From Lichtheimia corymbifera B2541 (Eukaryota; Mucoromycota; Mucoromycetes; Mucorales; Lichtheimiaceae), in assembly GCA_000697475.1 (NCBI GenBank), contig JNEU01000936.1, positions 1 to 64,000 of the forward strand: 64,000 nucleotides of DNA, given 5' to 3'. Under the pieces are notes generated by a model that searched no databases, was not told the origin of the DNA, and saw nothing but the letters and a program-made list of their open reading frames with translations. Each line of letters opens with the position of its first letter. The stretch's first letter is position 1. Both the position numbers and the translations under genes were made by a program. This document shows, piece by piece, positions 23,361 through 35,016 of this stretch.

Positions 23361-24036
23361 GGTTGAAAAAAGTGAGAGAAAGAAAGAAATGTGAGATGCT
23401 CCATTCGTTGGTTGATATGGCTAAATATATCCCACTTGCTTGCAAGCAACCCCCTATTTTCCTTCTTGTATCTTTTCCCGCCTCCATCATTGTGGCTACT
23501 ATTACTACTGCTACCACAAGTCGCTTCTTGTGGATCACCGATGATCTTGCAGCTGCTGTTGTTGCACCTTTTCCTTTTTCTTTTTTTCACTTTGCTATTG
23601 ACAAAGCAGCAGCATCAAAACTTTGATTGATATACTTTTGCTCATTCATTTCGTATAGGATGAAGAAAGGAACCCATCACCAACCAAGACTTTGAGGAAA
23701 ATTGTTATCTCTGAGAAAAATTCATGCGACGATAAAAGTTGATAAGGATGGTGTGACCAGGAATGAGCATTACAGCTGCCGCCAAGGGTCTACCTTTGTG
23801 CTAGCATCACGACCTGCAACTATGTTTATCCACTCCACCACCATCACATTTTCACGTGAAGTGAAATCAAGATAGATCAACTCCTTTGTAAAGAAAACGA
23901 CGAGTGTAGCTCACATAATAGATTTATCAATAAAGAACATGGGATGTATGCTAATGAATATTGCTGTTGGCTAATTTGATTAAGATTTCATTCGAGTGCG
24001 GGGTGATTGTTTATCTTCTTTCCGTTTCTCCTCCTT
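23361..24036. other. Divergent intergenic region
   Basis: It separates the secreted-protein gene (minus) from the AFG1 gene (plus) and presumably carries both promoters. No additional gene was seen. Confidence 0.4.
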
Positions 24037-25638
24037 ATGTTTCCAAGAGCCGTTCGCAGTAACTTGTCAAGACGAGTGGCATGTCCACGACGAACCCCCA
24101 TTCGACCCGCCATTCGACCACGAGCAACAGTGCGTATGCACACTATCAGCAAACGACATCAGTCGTCTGTAGCTACAGCAGAAGAAGCAGCAACCGCAAC
24201 CAATGACGTCCCTTCCTCCTCACCTCCCAACAGGGGATTGAGTAAGCCAGGCACATGAAGAAAACAACAATGCTCATACTCACATGCAAGTATCTAGTGG
24301 CACCTATTGAGCGTTATGACGCACTGACTTCTGCAGGCAACACCATTCGAGCGGATCCACACCAAAGGGCCATTGTGCAAAAGTTGGACGATCTTTGGCA
24401 TGAGTTGCAGCACTACACAGCACCTATCCCGGTGACAAACACACCACCACCACCAGACAAACATATTTACGATGATTTGGAAGAATACGAGAGTGTCTTT
24501 ACTTCAGTGAGTTGATATTATGGGGGAGGTGGATCCGTGTTACTAATGATAAATGTATTAGGTGACCAAATGGTTCAAGAGCAAAAAGCCTGTTGTCCAA
24601 TCAAGACCCCAACGACCTGCCAATGTCCCAAAGTCGATTTATGTGTATGGTGATGTGGGAACAGGCAAAACCATGGTGATGGATCTGTTTTATGACATGT
24701 TACCCATCAAACGGAAGCGACGAGTCCATTTTCATGCATTCATGCTCGATGTTCATGCTCGTATTCATCGAATCAAGACAACCCAACCTACATTGCCGAA
24801 TCCTCTGAGTCCTATTGCCGATGAGCTTGCCCGAGATGCCTATGTTTTATGCTTTGACGAGTTCCAAGTGACCGATATTGCTGATGCCATGATCCTACGC
24901 AAGCTATTTGATGAATTGTTCGATCGAGGTGTTGTCCTAGTGACCACGTCCAATCGTCATCCCACCGAACTCTATCAGAATGGTATCCAGCGTCAATCCT
25001 TTTTGCCTTGCATCGATTTATTGATGGAGCGCTGCCACGTATTGAGCTTGGATTCTGGAACGGATTATCGCAAAATGGAGCGTGAAATGTCTCAAGTTTA
25101 CTTTTATCCTCTCACCCAAGAAACGCATGAAAAGATTGATCGCATCACTCGCCAACTCACGCACGGCAAAACCATGACGCCTATGAAGCTGGAGTTTTTG
25201 GAACGATCCTTGACGGTGACCGAACAAGCCGATGGTGTGGCGCGTATGAGCTTTGCTGATCTTTGCGATAAACCTCTCAGTGCTGCTGATTATCTTCAAA
25301 TTGTTCAGCATTTCCACACGGTCGTTCTCACTGATATTCCACGCATGTCCATGAAGCATCGTGCCATGGCTCGCCGTTTCATTACCCTCATTGACGCTCT
25401 TTACGAATCCCATTGTACGCTGATTGCAAGTGCCGAAAGCGACTTTTTGAATATCTTCAACGCATCCGAAGGCAGTGATGAAATCGACGATGAAATGCGC
25501 ATGATGATGGATGATCTCAAATTGGATACGGTCGAGTCCCCCCTCTTTAGTGGTCAAGAAGAAGCTTTTGCCTTCCAACGTGCTTTATCACGTCTAGTAC
25601 AAATGCAGAGCAAGGAATGGATTCAAAAGAACCTGTAG
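24037..25638 (+). CDS. AFG1: AFG1-family mitochondrial AAA-type ATPase
   Basis: Matrix-side mitochondrial ATPase (yeast Afg1, human LACE1/AFG1L) linked to turnover of respiratory-chain subunits. About 496 residues from exons 24037-24241, 24298-24507 and 24562-25638. The first ATG (24037) starts a basic, Arg-rich leader free of acidic residues ([18 protein letters not shown]), a good mitochondrial presequence. Then [13 protein letters not shown], the Walker A motif GDVGTGKT followed by MVMDLFYDM, the Walker B block [32 protein letters not shown], and the C-terminal domain with [14 protein letters not shown]. All family hallmarks are present and length is normal. Confidence 0.95.
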
Positions 25639-25756
25639 ATTAGAATAAATTGTATACCTTTTTTTTGCCTCTGTAATGGGATCAAGTGATGTCAAAATGG
25701 TGCGTGCATGTTTACTGCATGATCATGTAGCTGAGCTTCTATATTTGTACTACTAC

Positions 25757-27346
25757 CTAATCATCATCATGCTCGGTTTGCACAAAGATGTTGTCTACAT
25801 ATGTATTCCATAAAGCACGGCTCTCTTTAGTTTTTCGTGTCATGCGATGAGCTAGATCCAGCCAGCTGCCCACCGTTAGGTTTTGCATTCCATAGGTTTC
25901 ATCCGTGCTATACTCGAGCTCAAATCTTGGTAATGCATGATGCTGCTTTTCATTGTTCCAGTAGGTGAGGTTACAATAGTACTGGTGATATCGAGTCCAA
26001 GTACCAAAGTGTGCGCTTCTCGAGTCGTTGTGATATTCATTGATTCGGTAACCTGGATAATAGATGGGCAAGATTGGGGGTGCAACGTGTACCACAACCG
26101 CCTTGTCTTGGTCGTTTGCATTGACCTGCTGATATTGGTGTTTGAGATTTGTAATATAGCGCCCTGAATCCTTTTCAATGCTGATGACCTTGTTTTCTTC
26201 TTGAGACTGTTGTTCTTGTTGGAGCACAATAAAGTGGTCATAGTTGACGTGTCCATAAAGATGAGCTGCGATGACATCTCGGAATTCGATTGAGAGCTGA
26301 GTATAAGCGGCTAAGCAACTGCTATAGAATGTACGTGCTGAGGGAGGCACATGGCCAATCATATACACACGTGCTTGCATGTTACGGGCTCTGGTAAGCT
26401 CCTCACGTATCCAATCGAGGTGACGGTTTCCAGCACTTTTTGGGTCTTTGCACGCAAGGACTTGGTCATTCGATTCAAAGAAATACAATGTATTGAGTGA
26501 AAGTACGCGGATGCCAGGGAGTACGTTGACGGCAAAATAGCCTCCCCGTCTAAATACATCTTGTTGGTCGCGTGGTATCATGTTGCTCCACAATTTACTA
26601 TAAGCATCGAGCGTGGATGAAGCAGTAGATCGGAGTTGATTGTGTGGATGAACATCGTTGTTGCCTATATATAACAATGACCATCATTAGAAAAAAGTCT
26701 TTTCTTGCCGTAGTGGTAGAATGAGCAATATATGTATACCTATGCATGGTACAATGGGAATGGTCTTGTTATTTTCATCACGAAATGCCTCTTGTAAACT
26801 AGTTGTTATTTTATGATTGAGCTCCAGGATCTCTTGTTTTGTTCTTGGAATCTTTTTGTCAAGGTCGTGTCTATGATGAATGATCATCAATACATTGCAT
26901 AGCAGGTTTTTATGTTGTATGGGTTACCTTGCATTATCACCGGTCCATACAATAAAGTCTATTTTGTCCTTCCAATCATCGGCAATGGTCTTTATAGCGT
27001 GGTAGACCCATGGCTCTGATGAATCGCAATCGGTAGTAGGTGCACCCCAGTAGCCTGCTAATTTGCCTTTGCGTTGCTTTTTCTTTCTAGGCTTCTTGGG
27101 TTGATCGTGACAACCGGACTTGATTGTCGCTCCATTTTGATAATGTGGGTCAAGCTGATGAAGATTAAAAAAGTGGTCAATGAGTTGGGAGAGGCGAGAA
27201 GCAACAGCACGTACGTGGATATCAGTAATGTGCAAGAATCTTCCATGCAGGTTTGTATTAGGATGTACTGCAAATGTATGTTGTTGATGCTGTCCATATG
27301 CAGGGACAGCAATGGCTAATGCAACCAAAGTGACAAGCCAGTGCAT
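25757..27346 (-). CDS. PPN1: Vacuolar endopolyphosphatase (Ppn1-like metallophosphatase)
   Basis: Calcineurin-like phosphoesterase that cleaves long polyphosphate chains internally, in the vacuole lumen. Three exons, about 490 residues. The N-terminus has a signal/anchor segment (WLVTLVALAIAVPAYG). Metal-binding motifs in order: HITDIH, WTGDNARHD (spanning an intron), GNNDVHPH, then IGHVPPSA and YGHVNYDHF. The substrate-side segments CH and WGAPTTDCDS match the Ppn1 group, and NLTYWN is a possible glycosylation site. The start at 27346 is chosen because the signal segment follows immediately; an upstream ATG at 27424 is possible. Confidence 0.93.
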
Positions 27347-27626
27347 TTGGTGGAACAAAGAAAGAAGGATAAAAACAATAGCCTGTTGCTGGGGAACCGA
27401 TGTCGTCAAGGAAAATCCATGCACCCTTACTTTTCCTTTTTGGGATGGTGGTGGTACAAACGAGGGCCCAAAATGCCTTGCACTACATGGTCCGTTCTTT
27501 CTTTCACCTTTTCCCTTTATCTGTTACTCTTGAGCTCCTGAGTATCATCACCGCTAATACCGCTCCTTAATACTACTCTCACACTCCATTCCTTTCCTTC
27601 ACTATTGTCTCCCCCACTTTTGACTC

Positions 27627-28637
27627 ATGATTGAATACTTGCTGTCAGCTGCAATGGCCATTGGGCCAGCATTGGGCTACATTGACCAGGTCAGTCTTGT
27701 CATTACCCAATCGACAATTACTTTTACTCATATCAAAACCTATGTTCCAGTACTTTATTATAAAGAGACAACAATCGAGCAGTGGATTTAATCCTGTAAC
27801 ATGTGCGATCCTCTTGTTTTCAAAGTAAGCATGTTGTTGCTGTTGTAGTTTATGCAGCGGAATCACATTCCCTGATTTGTCTCACATTCATCGTCATCCT
27901 GTAGTATTGTGCGCATCTTTTTCTGGCAAGTAACATGGATGGTTGCTATATTTAACATTGTATTAACATGTTGGTCTGTAATCATAGGTTTGGCAAACGG
28001 TTCGATACGACCTTGTTGATTCAGTCAGCCGTCATGATCATAACACAATCAATTCTATTGGAGACTGTTATACGCCATCGCACCCCTGAAAAGCACGAGA
28101 GTGAACCATTAAAGGACCAACAACAAAGTCGACGACGACGACGGTTTTACGATACGTTTTGGCAATGGCCGCACTATTTGGATTACGTCAACTGCCTATT
28201 GGGCTTCACAACGGTCGTTGGTGTGGCGTATGTACTCTTGGGCAAGCTACCTTGGTTTGTGGAAGCTCTGGGTATTATCAGTCTTGGCATTGAAAGCACA
28301 CTACCACTACCACAATGCATCTCGAATTTCAAGACAAGATCAACTGCTGGATTTAGTTTGATTGTGCTGGCCACATGGGTAAGAAGTACTAGTTATTCTA
28401 TTGTTAGTAGTAGTTATATGCTCACAAAGACCAATCTTGTAGTTTCTGGGAGATGCATTCAAGCTCTTTTACTTTATCTACACCAACGCTCCTCTTCAAT
28501 TTGACTTGTGTGGCGCGATCCAGCTTTCGATTGATTCATTGATTGTCATGCAATCCATCCTCTTTTCAACCAAAGTGAAGACATGGTTAGGGATCCATCC
28601 ACATCCAGATAAACACCTTTATGAATCGATACCTTAA
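27627..28637 (+). CDS. PQ-loop membrane protein (PQLC1/SLC66A2, yeast Any1-like)
   Basis: Multi-pass endomembrane protein of about 255 residues. Yeast Any1/Cfs1 and animal PQLC1 act in endosome/Golgi lipid-flippase-related trafficking. Segments: AAMAIGPALGYIDQ (first PQ-type loop), SSGFNPVTCAILLFSN, IVRIFFWFGKRFDTTLLIQS (family signature), VNCLLGFTTVVGVAYVLLG, the second PQ loop GIESTLPLPQCISNFKTRST, and the C-terminal helix plus GIHPHP tail. The intron at 27926-27987 has a GC donor (GCAAGT), required to give RIFFW-FGKRF in frame. The remaining introns are GT-AG. Confidence 0.93.
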
Positions 28638-28914
28638 AGAGCGCTAGAATGTCATAACAATGAAATTTGTTCATTAAACGGATATCAGCTAGTTCTAGTG
28701 GTAATAGCAATTATAGGAGTTGCTTTGTAGATTGGGGGATACTATTTATGGATTATATGACAGAAGAAACAAGGTGTTGTGTGGATGCAAATGCATAGAA
28801 GAAGATGAGGTGTGCGTGTGTGTGTGTGGGATGATGAGGACTACTACAAATGTAATTGCTGTATAGTGGTGAATGATGATGGTGATACGGAATGTTGTTG
28901 TTGTTGTAAAGGGA

Positions 28915-29681
28915 TCAAGATCGATTCATCTTTAGAGGAAACCATTTACGTGTGGAATGATTGTTGCCGAGGATGTCATCTTCTATCGGTTCAACAGGAG
29001 AATACTTTAGCGGTTTAGGAGGATATTGGGTAACGACAGGGGGAGGTGGAGGCTGGATGGTGGCGTAAAAGTGATCCTGTTGCCCCTTGCTGAAAGGAAT
29101 AGTGTTGTTGGCATCTCGGTGATTGTTGTCATCTTCATCACATATGGCTGTTTTAAACTTGGCACGCAAATAAGCTGATGACCGTCGAAGAAGATTACGT
29201 GCGCATCGTCGTCGTGGCTCAGTAACACTTCGATGTATTGGAGCATAATTAAAGGGGGTTGGCATTGTTCGTGCGAGTGGCGTTGGTGCTGTTGTCGTTG
29301 AAGATGGCTCCACATGTTGATTATTTGCATCATCTCGTCGTTCGTCTTGGCTGTTGATACTGCCATTGCTTATGCTGCTGCTATCGTAAAGGCTATCACT
29401 GCTGATCGTATGGGGCTGGAAGCAAATACTATGTCGATACTAGAGAAAAGATCAAAAGTCATGAGCATGTGATATATAGATTGATGCACACAAGGAATAC
29501 TTGTATAAAACCTGCTTACACCCAACTGCTCCATTTCAGCATGTAAACGCGTTCGTCTTTTATCGAATTGCCGAATGAGACTCTGTGAAAAGGAATCGCT
29601 GTTGTCATGGTCGATTGCCATGGGCAGCCAGTTTTGTAGAGAGGGTTGAACTGCCGGCTGCTGGGCACGAGACGCCGACAT
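28915..29681 (-). CDS. Hypothetical low-complexity protein
   Basis: Two exons joined in phase at a clean intron (donor gtaagcagg at about 29515, acceptor tttctctag). The product is about 215 residues: N-terminal SLIRQFDKRRTRLHAEMEQLG (possible short helix), a Ser/Asp-rich middle, a basic patch EPRRRCARNLLRRSSAYLRA, and a Pro-rich tail (IQPPPPPVVTQYPPKP) ending KWFPLKMNRS. It is probably disordered with a proline-rich ligand motif. No domain was recognised and function is unknown. Confidence 0.6.
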
Positions 29682-30552
29682 GTAGTAACTGTTGATGTAC
29701 GCTGTATCGAATATACGAACAAGGCTTGGAAAAGTAAGCAAAAGGATCAAGAAAATGAAAAGAAAGGTTTATAAGATGATCGCCTACAGAATGATAGGTC
29801 GTCCCTCCTTCCACACTTTTATGTTTATATGGCACGTGTCTCATGTCGCGCCCGTCCGACATAACAGGTTTTGCTGGTCTATGCTCACTTGCTAGCATCT
29901 CCTCTCTTATTCCTCCTTCATCGTCTTTGTATCATCTCCTTGCAGCAAGATACCTAGAAATTCCATATATATAAACCCGATACACTTAAAAGTCTCGTTA
30001 TTTACATTCATATTCGTGCCTTGCATCAACAGGTTCTATTATTGAATTATGTGGGCCAGGACAATCGGTAGCACAATCGTGCTACGCGTTGCAAATTAAA
30101 GTCCATTTTCTCAGCTATAGACCTTGCTTACCAAAACATCACGTAAAAGGGATCTACTACTAAAATTGACATGGCTCACACATTATGGAGTCAATCAATC
30201 ATAGCATTGATGACCTTTATCTCAAGTTTGATCCAAGTTGATATTTTATTAGCGGATAGGACAGCAGCATAAAGTAACTGATACATCATTGTCACATGTC
30301 ATTAATGTGCGTTTTCAGTTGTTGCTTTTCATTAGAGGAGTCGGGATGCTTTTATGAGTATTCACGATAACAAGAGCCTTAGATTGATTACTGTATGCTA
30401 TGCATAAGGGGTGGATGGGATTAATAGCTCTTCTACAAGCACGATCAAGTCATTTTTGTAGGTCACTGTCTGATGAGAAGGGCGTCATCCCTCGTCCGAT
30501 TTAAGCAAAAGTAGCGGCCTTTTTCTTCCTATCGCTTGACCGACTACCTGCT
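29682..30552. other. Divergent intergenic region
   Basis: It lies between the hypothetical gene (minus) and the Shg1-like gene (plus). A TATA-like 'tatatataaa' lies near 29968. No coding-like frame was seen. Confidence 0.4.
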
Positions 30553-31034
30553 ATGAAACCAGACGATGTCGTTGTGCAACTAAAACGCAATGGCTCCTTT
30601 GATCAACTACGAAAACAACTACTCACAGATTTTCAGAATGAGGTGCGCATGTTATCAGCAGACAATGGACGGCTCATGGTTGTGCTAATGCAACGTAACT
30701 TTTATTTAGCCTGAAGGCAAAGCATTTCTAGCCAAGATCAACAACTTTATGGAGACTATGGTACTCAAGGATCCAACACTACTAGAAAAAGATCGTTCAG
30801 CGTTCCTTTCATTGGTCACCAGTGAGCTAGAAAAGTATGGGATTATCATCATTGTTGGGCATTTCATTGTTCAGTAACAGACCTTGTATGTTTCATAGGG
30901 AAGGCATGTATCAATCAGTCAAGGAACAAGTTCTTGGAACCATGTTACAAAAGAAGGATTATCAAGATCAAATCGATGAGCAGATGGAACAAGTAATCGC
31001 TAGTCGTCAAGAGTCGTCTTCGTCGTCGTCATGA
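30553..31034 (+). CDS. SHG1: Shg1/BOD1-family COMPASS subunit
   Basis: Small nuclear protein of the Shg1 family, a subunit of the Set1/COMPASS histone H3-K4 methyltransferase; animal BOD1 proteins share the domain. About 125 residues from three exons. VVQLKRNGSFDQLRKQLLTDF is the family N-terminal signature; then GKAFLAKINNFMETMVLKDP, SLVTSELEKEGMYQSV and VLGTMLQKKDYQDQIDEQME. It ends in a Ser run. The exon junctions (gtgcgcatg..tttatttag, gtatgg..tttcatag) restore a single frame. Confidence 0.85.
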
Positions 31035-31355
31035 TATGATGCAATAATAATGCGATGCGGTGGATCCACAAGAAGCCGGATACTCAGTCGTCGTCGTCGT
31101 CGTCGTGCCACTACTACTCACTCGCTTGGAGCAATCACCGGATGCTTTTACAACACGTTAATGACCGGTTCATGGCTACCTTCCATAATCATGTGGTGCA
31201 AGCGATGCTTAAGGATGGGATATTTGTGCTAGTTGATAGTTATTCAAATAAAGAACCCATTTTATTGTTCATGCTTCGAGATTGACTACAGCAGGTGGCG
31301 GAAGAACAACTAAATCCCAACTCCTTTTCCTGACACTCATACACTGAACCGAACC

Positions 31356-32509
31356 ATGGACCGTGTATTGCGCAACAAGATACTTGTCGTTGGTACAGGC
31401 GTACTGGATTTTGTACGAGGTAGATAGAATGCATAGCCATCCAAGCTTGTTTCTTGTTTGTTCACTATATTGTCAGGCATTTTCAAGTCGTGTCAACTTG
31501 ACTTTCCTCAGAAACTGGTGGACGATGAACTAAAGAAATCGAACGGCTCCCATTCTGGCATTCGCATTCCTTGGACGATCACCACCAAATACTATGTTGC
31601 TTCGGTAGACTTTTGGTTGGACGAAATGGCTGCCGACATCGATCACAAGGAGGTCATCAAGGGCTACACTGATCCCGACAACGGTGTTGGTCAAGTGGTG
31701 GATGCGTTCGTCTACGTGTTTCACAAGGATAACGTGAGCAAAAAAGTTTCATGCGAGGCATATAGCGTGGATGCTGATTACAATGGTTGCTAGGTGGAGA
31801 GCTTTGAAGGTGTCAAAGAGTGGATTTCATTTCTGGACAAGTATGAACCATCTATTCGATTATGCGCCGCATTGCCGTTCAAGGAAGAAAAGAAGCAAGA
31901 CTTTGAAGACATTGAGGAATGGTGCCTTGATCATCAATTTGAATATGTGGATATGGATGAAAAGACTGTGGAGCCTCTGGACAAGGGTGGATGGGATCTC
32001 GCTGTGGACATACTTCAAACAAACTTATGGGATGGTATGAAGGAGCACAAATCTTCTCATGACCAAGATGATGAGCAAGCCGCAGATGAAGAATTACTGA
32101 GAGGTAGGTTAGGCTGTTTATGTATCAATCAACGTCAATGCTAAAAAGGGCCACACAGAGTTACAAATGCTGAAATTGGAGAACGAGCGTGATCAAGGTA
32201 TGAACCTGATATCATCTTCAAACCTATGATCATGAGCTTATATATACACCTTATAGGCGAAGCTGATATGCCATCGCAGAGTGAAATCAACGAGATGCAA
32301 AAACTTCTCTTCAATGATATAGACAAGGAAGATGGATTGGATAAGGCATTTGAAACGATGCAGGCTTTACGAGGTGAGTGATGGATGCTAAATATGGAAA
32401 ATGACGCTAACATCGAACAATAGAACAAGGCAAAGACTTACCGGATGAAGAGCGGCGGAAACTTGCAGCCAAGGTGGCCTTGTCATTTGCAGCTCAACTC
32501 GGTGTTTAG
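31356..32509 (+). CDS. AAGAB: Alpha/gamma-adaptin-binding protein p34 (AAGAB)
   Basis: Cytosolic assembly chaperone for AP-1/AP-2 clathrin adaptors. About 290 residues in six exons. The N-terminal Rab-like fold starts KILVVGTGVLDF and contains KYYVASVDFWLDEM, QVVDAFVYVFHKDN, ESFEGVKEWISFLDKYEP and WCLDHQFEYVDMDE. The C-terminal p34 helical domain has DMPSQSEINEMQKLLFND, DGLDKAFETMQALRE and RRKLAAKVALSFAAQLGV at the very end, as in family members. All junctions are GT-AG. Confidence 0.9.
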
Positions 32510-32985
32510 ATAACATGATCCTATTTGTACATTTTGCCCATACAGAAATCATGACTTTATTTATCGAGATTGATTGGTATCTCAGACCATGCGATAGCGG
32601 GGCATAGTGGTACACTGCGGGTTTATACTATTGTTACAGTGTTTGTCAATGCAAGGGATCTGATATTTGTTTGCATCAAATCTACGCATTTGGATTATAT
32701 GAGGAGGGTCGATGAATCCAAGGAGACAATCAGCACATGGACATTATTGAATTCAACAAGCATCATTATATACAACCGAAAAAAGAAATTCGTCAACAAG
32801 AATAGCACAGGAATTTCATAGAGTGGCTCTTTCATCACTGCTGCTGCAGCAGACCACTGTGTCACCAGGGGGTTGCCAAGACGCTTCTAATCAGGAACTA
32901 TCTTTTGACTCCGTTCATAGGTGTAGCTCAACGTGCGCCTGCTCCGTGTTGACCCAATTTTTCTCTCTTTTCCCGCTGGACTACG
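32510..32985. other. Intergenic region
   Basis: 3' side of the AAGAB gene and promoter of the DUF7137 gene (pyrimidine-rich just before the ATG at 32986). No gene was seen. Confidence 0.4.
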
Positions 32986-34054
32986 ATGCGGCCAGTCTTT
33001 GGATGTCTACTACTTTTCATCTTTTGCTTCCTCAATGCGCTATTACCAGCATTGGGTCATATGTCACCACAAGAGGTGGATGTCTTGATGCAGCAAGATT
33101 TACTCAAAAGAGGTAAGAGTGGATGATGATGATTTATTAAAAGCATGCTTCTTAATCATTTTGGCTTTTGTATAGCACCCCAAGGTATATATCTATATAA
33201 TCACCCACATACGATCATCTACGAACAGCTTAAAAACCCATCTATATTCTATTTCTAGCCGATAATAATCCTTCAGCACCACCAGCGAGCGGACAACAAT
33301 CACAATCACAAGGAGGAGGAGGTTCAGCACCTGCTGGATCCAATGGAGGAGGAGTCAACACAGCACCACAAACAGCAGCAGGATCGAGTTCAGCAGCACA
33401 AGGAGGAGGTGATGCACTTGGTGACTTGCCGACATCCACCAGCTTTGGCAATACAGTGTTTCCAGGCAGTGCTAGTTTCCTTACGCCTACCGGTAGTGGA
33501 TCAGTATCACCACTTTTTCGTATCGATGGTCGAGAAAATGTCACCTTTGTATGGGAATATGAATCGGTATCCGTACGTCCTGTCAACTTGACGCTTGCTG
33601 CAGCAGGTCCCAACTCTGTCACCTATACCATTGCCGCTCTTCAAGGCGGTGCCACTAGTGCAGAATGGCATATTGCAAACATTCCTCGGGAATCGCCTCT
33701 GATGAACGGCTACTACGAGATTCAACTTTATGATCAGCGAGGCATCTCAGCAAGCGAATCACCTGGTTGGCTCTCACCCCAAACGACTTTGACTATTGCC
33801 TTCTATTCTGGAGAGACGTATGCAAATGCAACCGATACAGCTGGTAAAGTTATTATTAAAAGCAAGGGGAAAAAAGAGAGAGAGACACACACCTAAAAAG
33901 GGGGGATTGGTAACTGACATAATGGAAACCAATCACAGGTAATGATTGTCCGATATGCTTGTACGATGCTGCATCCACCTTCAAGGCATACGGTACAACA
34001 CTTGGAGTGGCTCTCGTGACCTCTGCCTTCTTCATCTATGGTATCCTCTACTAG
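32986..34054 (+). CDS. DUF7137-type secretory-pathway membrane protein
   Basis: Fungal protein with a signal peptide (RPVFGCLLLFIFCFLNALLPALG), an Ala/Gln/Gly/Ser-rich linker, an Ig-like DUF7137 domain (GRENVTFVWEYESVSVRP, NSVTYTIAALQGG, ESPLMNGYYEIQLYDQRG) and one C-terminal membrane helix (TLGVALVTSAFFIYGILY). About 280 residues. Topology suggests a lumenal or cell-wall-facing domain; function of the family is unknown. The splice pattern includes a 9-nt microexon (33176-33184; Ala-Pro-Gln), and skipping it also keeps the frame. The last intron begins at about 33844 and ends before 33940. Confidence 0.8.
33176..33184 (+). other. 9-nt cassette microexon of the DUF7137 gene
   Basis: cttttgtatag/CACCCCAAG/gtatatat: clean acceptor and donor flank nine bases. 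Inclusion gives ...KRAPQADNN, skipping gives ...KRADNN; both stay in frame. Confidence 0.6.
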
Positions 34055-34665
34055 TGTGCATGCCGCATAAACGCCAAATATATCAACGATTGGCTATGAG
34101 TCATTCAAGTACAAAATATACAAACAAAAAAGACGGCTCTCCGGCACCTTTCTTTTTCTTGTTGCATGTCCATTCAGCCTATTTCCACAATGAAGCATCG
34201 GCTTATCAGCTACTCTTACAAAATCATCATCCACATGTTACTGTACACACTTGTAACTCAAAATTAAAAGAACATCATTTACAGGGACCTACGCTGCATA
34301 ATCACGAGTGATGGTTGTGGTCGTTTTTTGAATGAGCGCACGAGTATGTATTGATGCCTGTCATCGGATAATCAGTTTGTTGTGATTCCTTGCATACTGC
34401 ATTATTACTGTTATGCCCCCAATGAGCGCGTAATGTCATATCAGAGTGACATAAGGGATAAGGGAGGTCACATCAAGGGATGATTATGCGCGCTGTTTCA
34501 AGGGTGGGAACAAGTGGACATTGGAACGGGTGTTGGCGGATAGGGAAACGCGTTCAACCCAAATCGCATTCAGACGACATTTTAGGAAAGCACCTGCTGT
34601 TGCTGTTAAACAGAAGAGCTCTCTCTGCTACAAGCACACCGAGCACACCTTTTCTTTTCTTTCCC
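34055..34665. other. Intergenic region
   Basis: No coding-like frame. An ACGCGT hexamer occurs near 34549, about 115 bp upstream of the Ecl1-like gene; chance occurrence is plausible. Confidence 0.35.
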
Positions 34666-35016
34666 ATGGAACTCAATATTTGCTTGTATTGCGAAAAGCG
34701 TCTACTCGATGATGTATGTTGCATTCTATCATCATTCTACGCCATGACAATCATATTCTGACTCGGTTATTTCTAGTCGCTGTCATTCTGCTCCACGACT
34801 TGTCAAGCCAAAGAAGCTGCCAAGGCACCCGACACTGAGCTATTGTTCAGCAATATCACCCACCATCATTCGCATCGTTTTCGACACTCCTCGGCAAATA
34901 TGATCTGCCATAGCCCACCACTATCACGGATCTCATCCACTTCTTCCTCAACAGTCTCGTCAACGGATGATGGATCTTCCATCTTTCTTTCTTCCGATGA
35001 CAAGCATGTCATCTAG
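34666..35016 (+). CDS. Ecl1-like small zinc-binding protein
   Basis: A 96-residue protein from two exons (34666-34713 and 34777-35016). N-terminus MELNICLYCEKRLLDD then SLSFCSTTCQAKEAAK gives a C-x2-C...C-x3-C zinc knuckle like that of fungal Ecl1/2/3 proteins (stress-response and chronological-lifespan factors in fission yeast). The rest is His- and Ser-rich and probably disordered. The knuckle is completed only by splicing the intron gtatgttgc..tatttctag. Confidence 0.75.

Noticed and set aside
25018..25578. 186-residue open frame on the minus strand
   Set aside because: It is the antisense shadow of the conserved AFG1 coding exon.
30837..31232. Open frames at 30837-31034 and 31050-31232 as separate genes
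   Set aside because: The first is the third exon of the Shg1-like gene with intron sequence in front. The second is Ser/Arg codon-repeat shadow in the 3' region.
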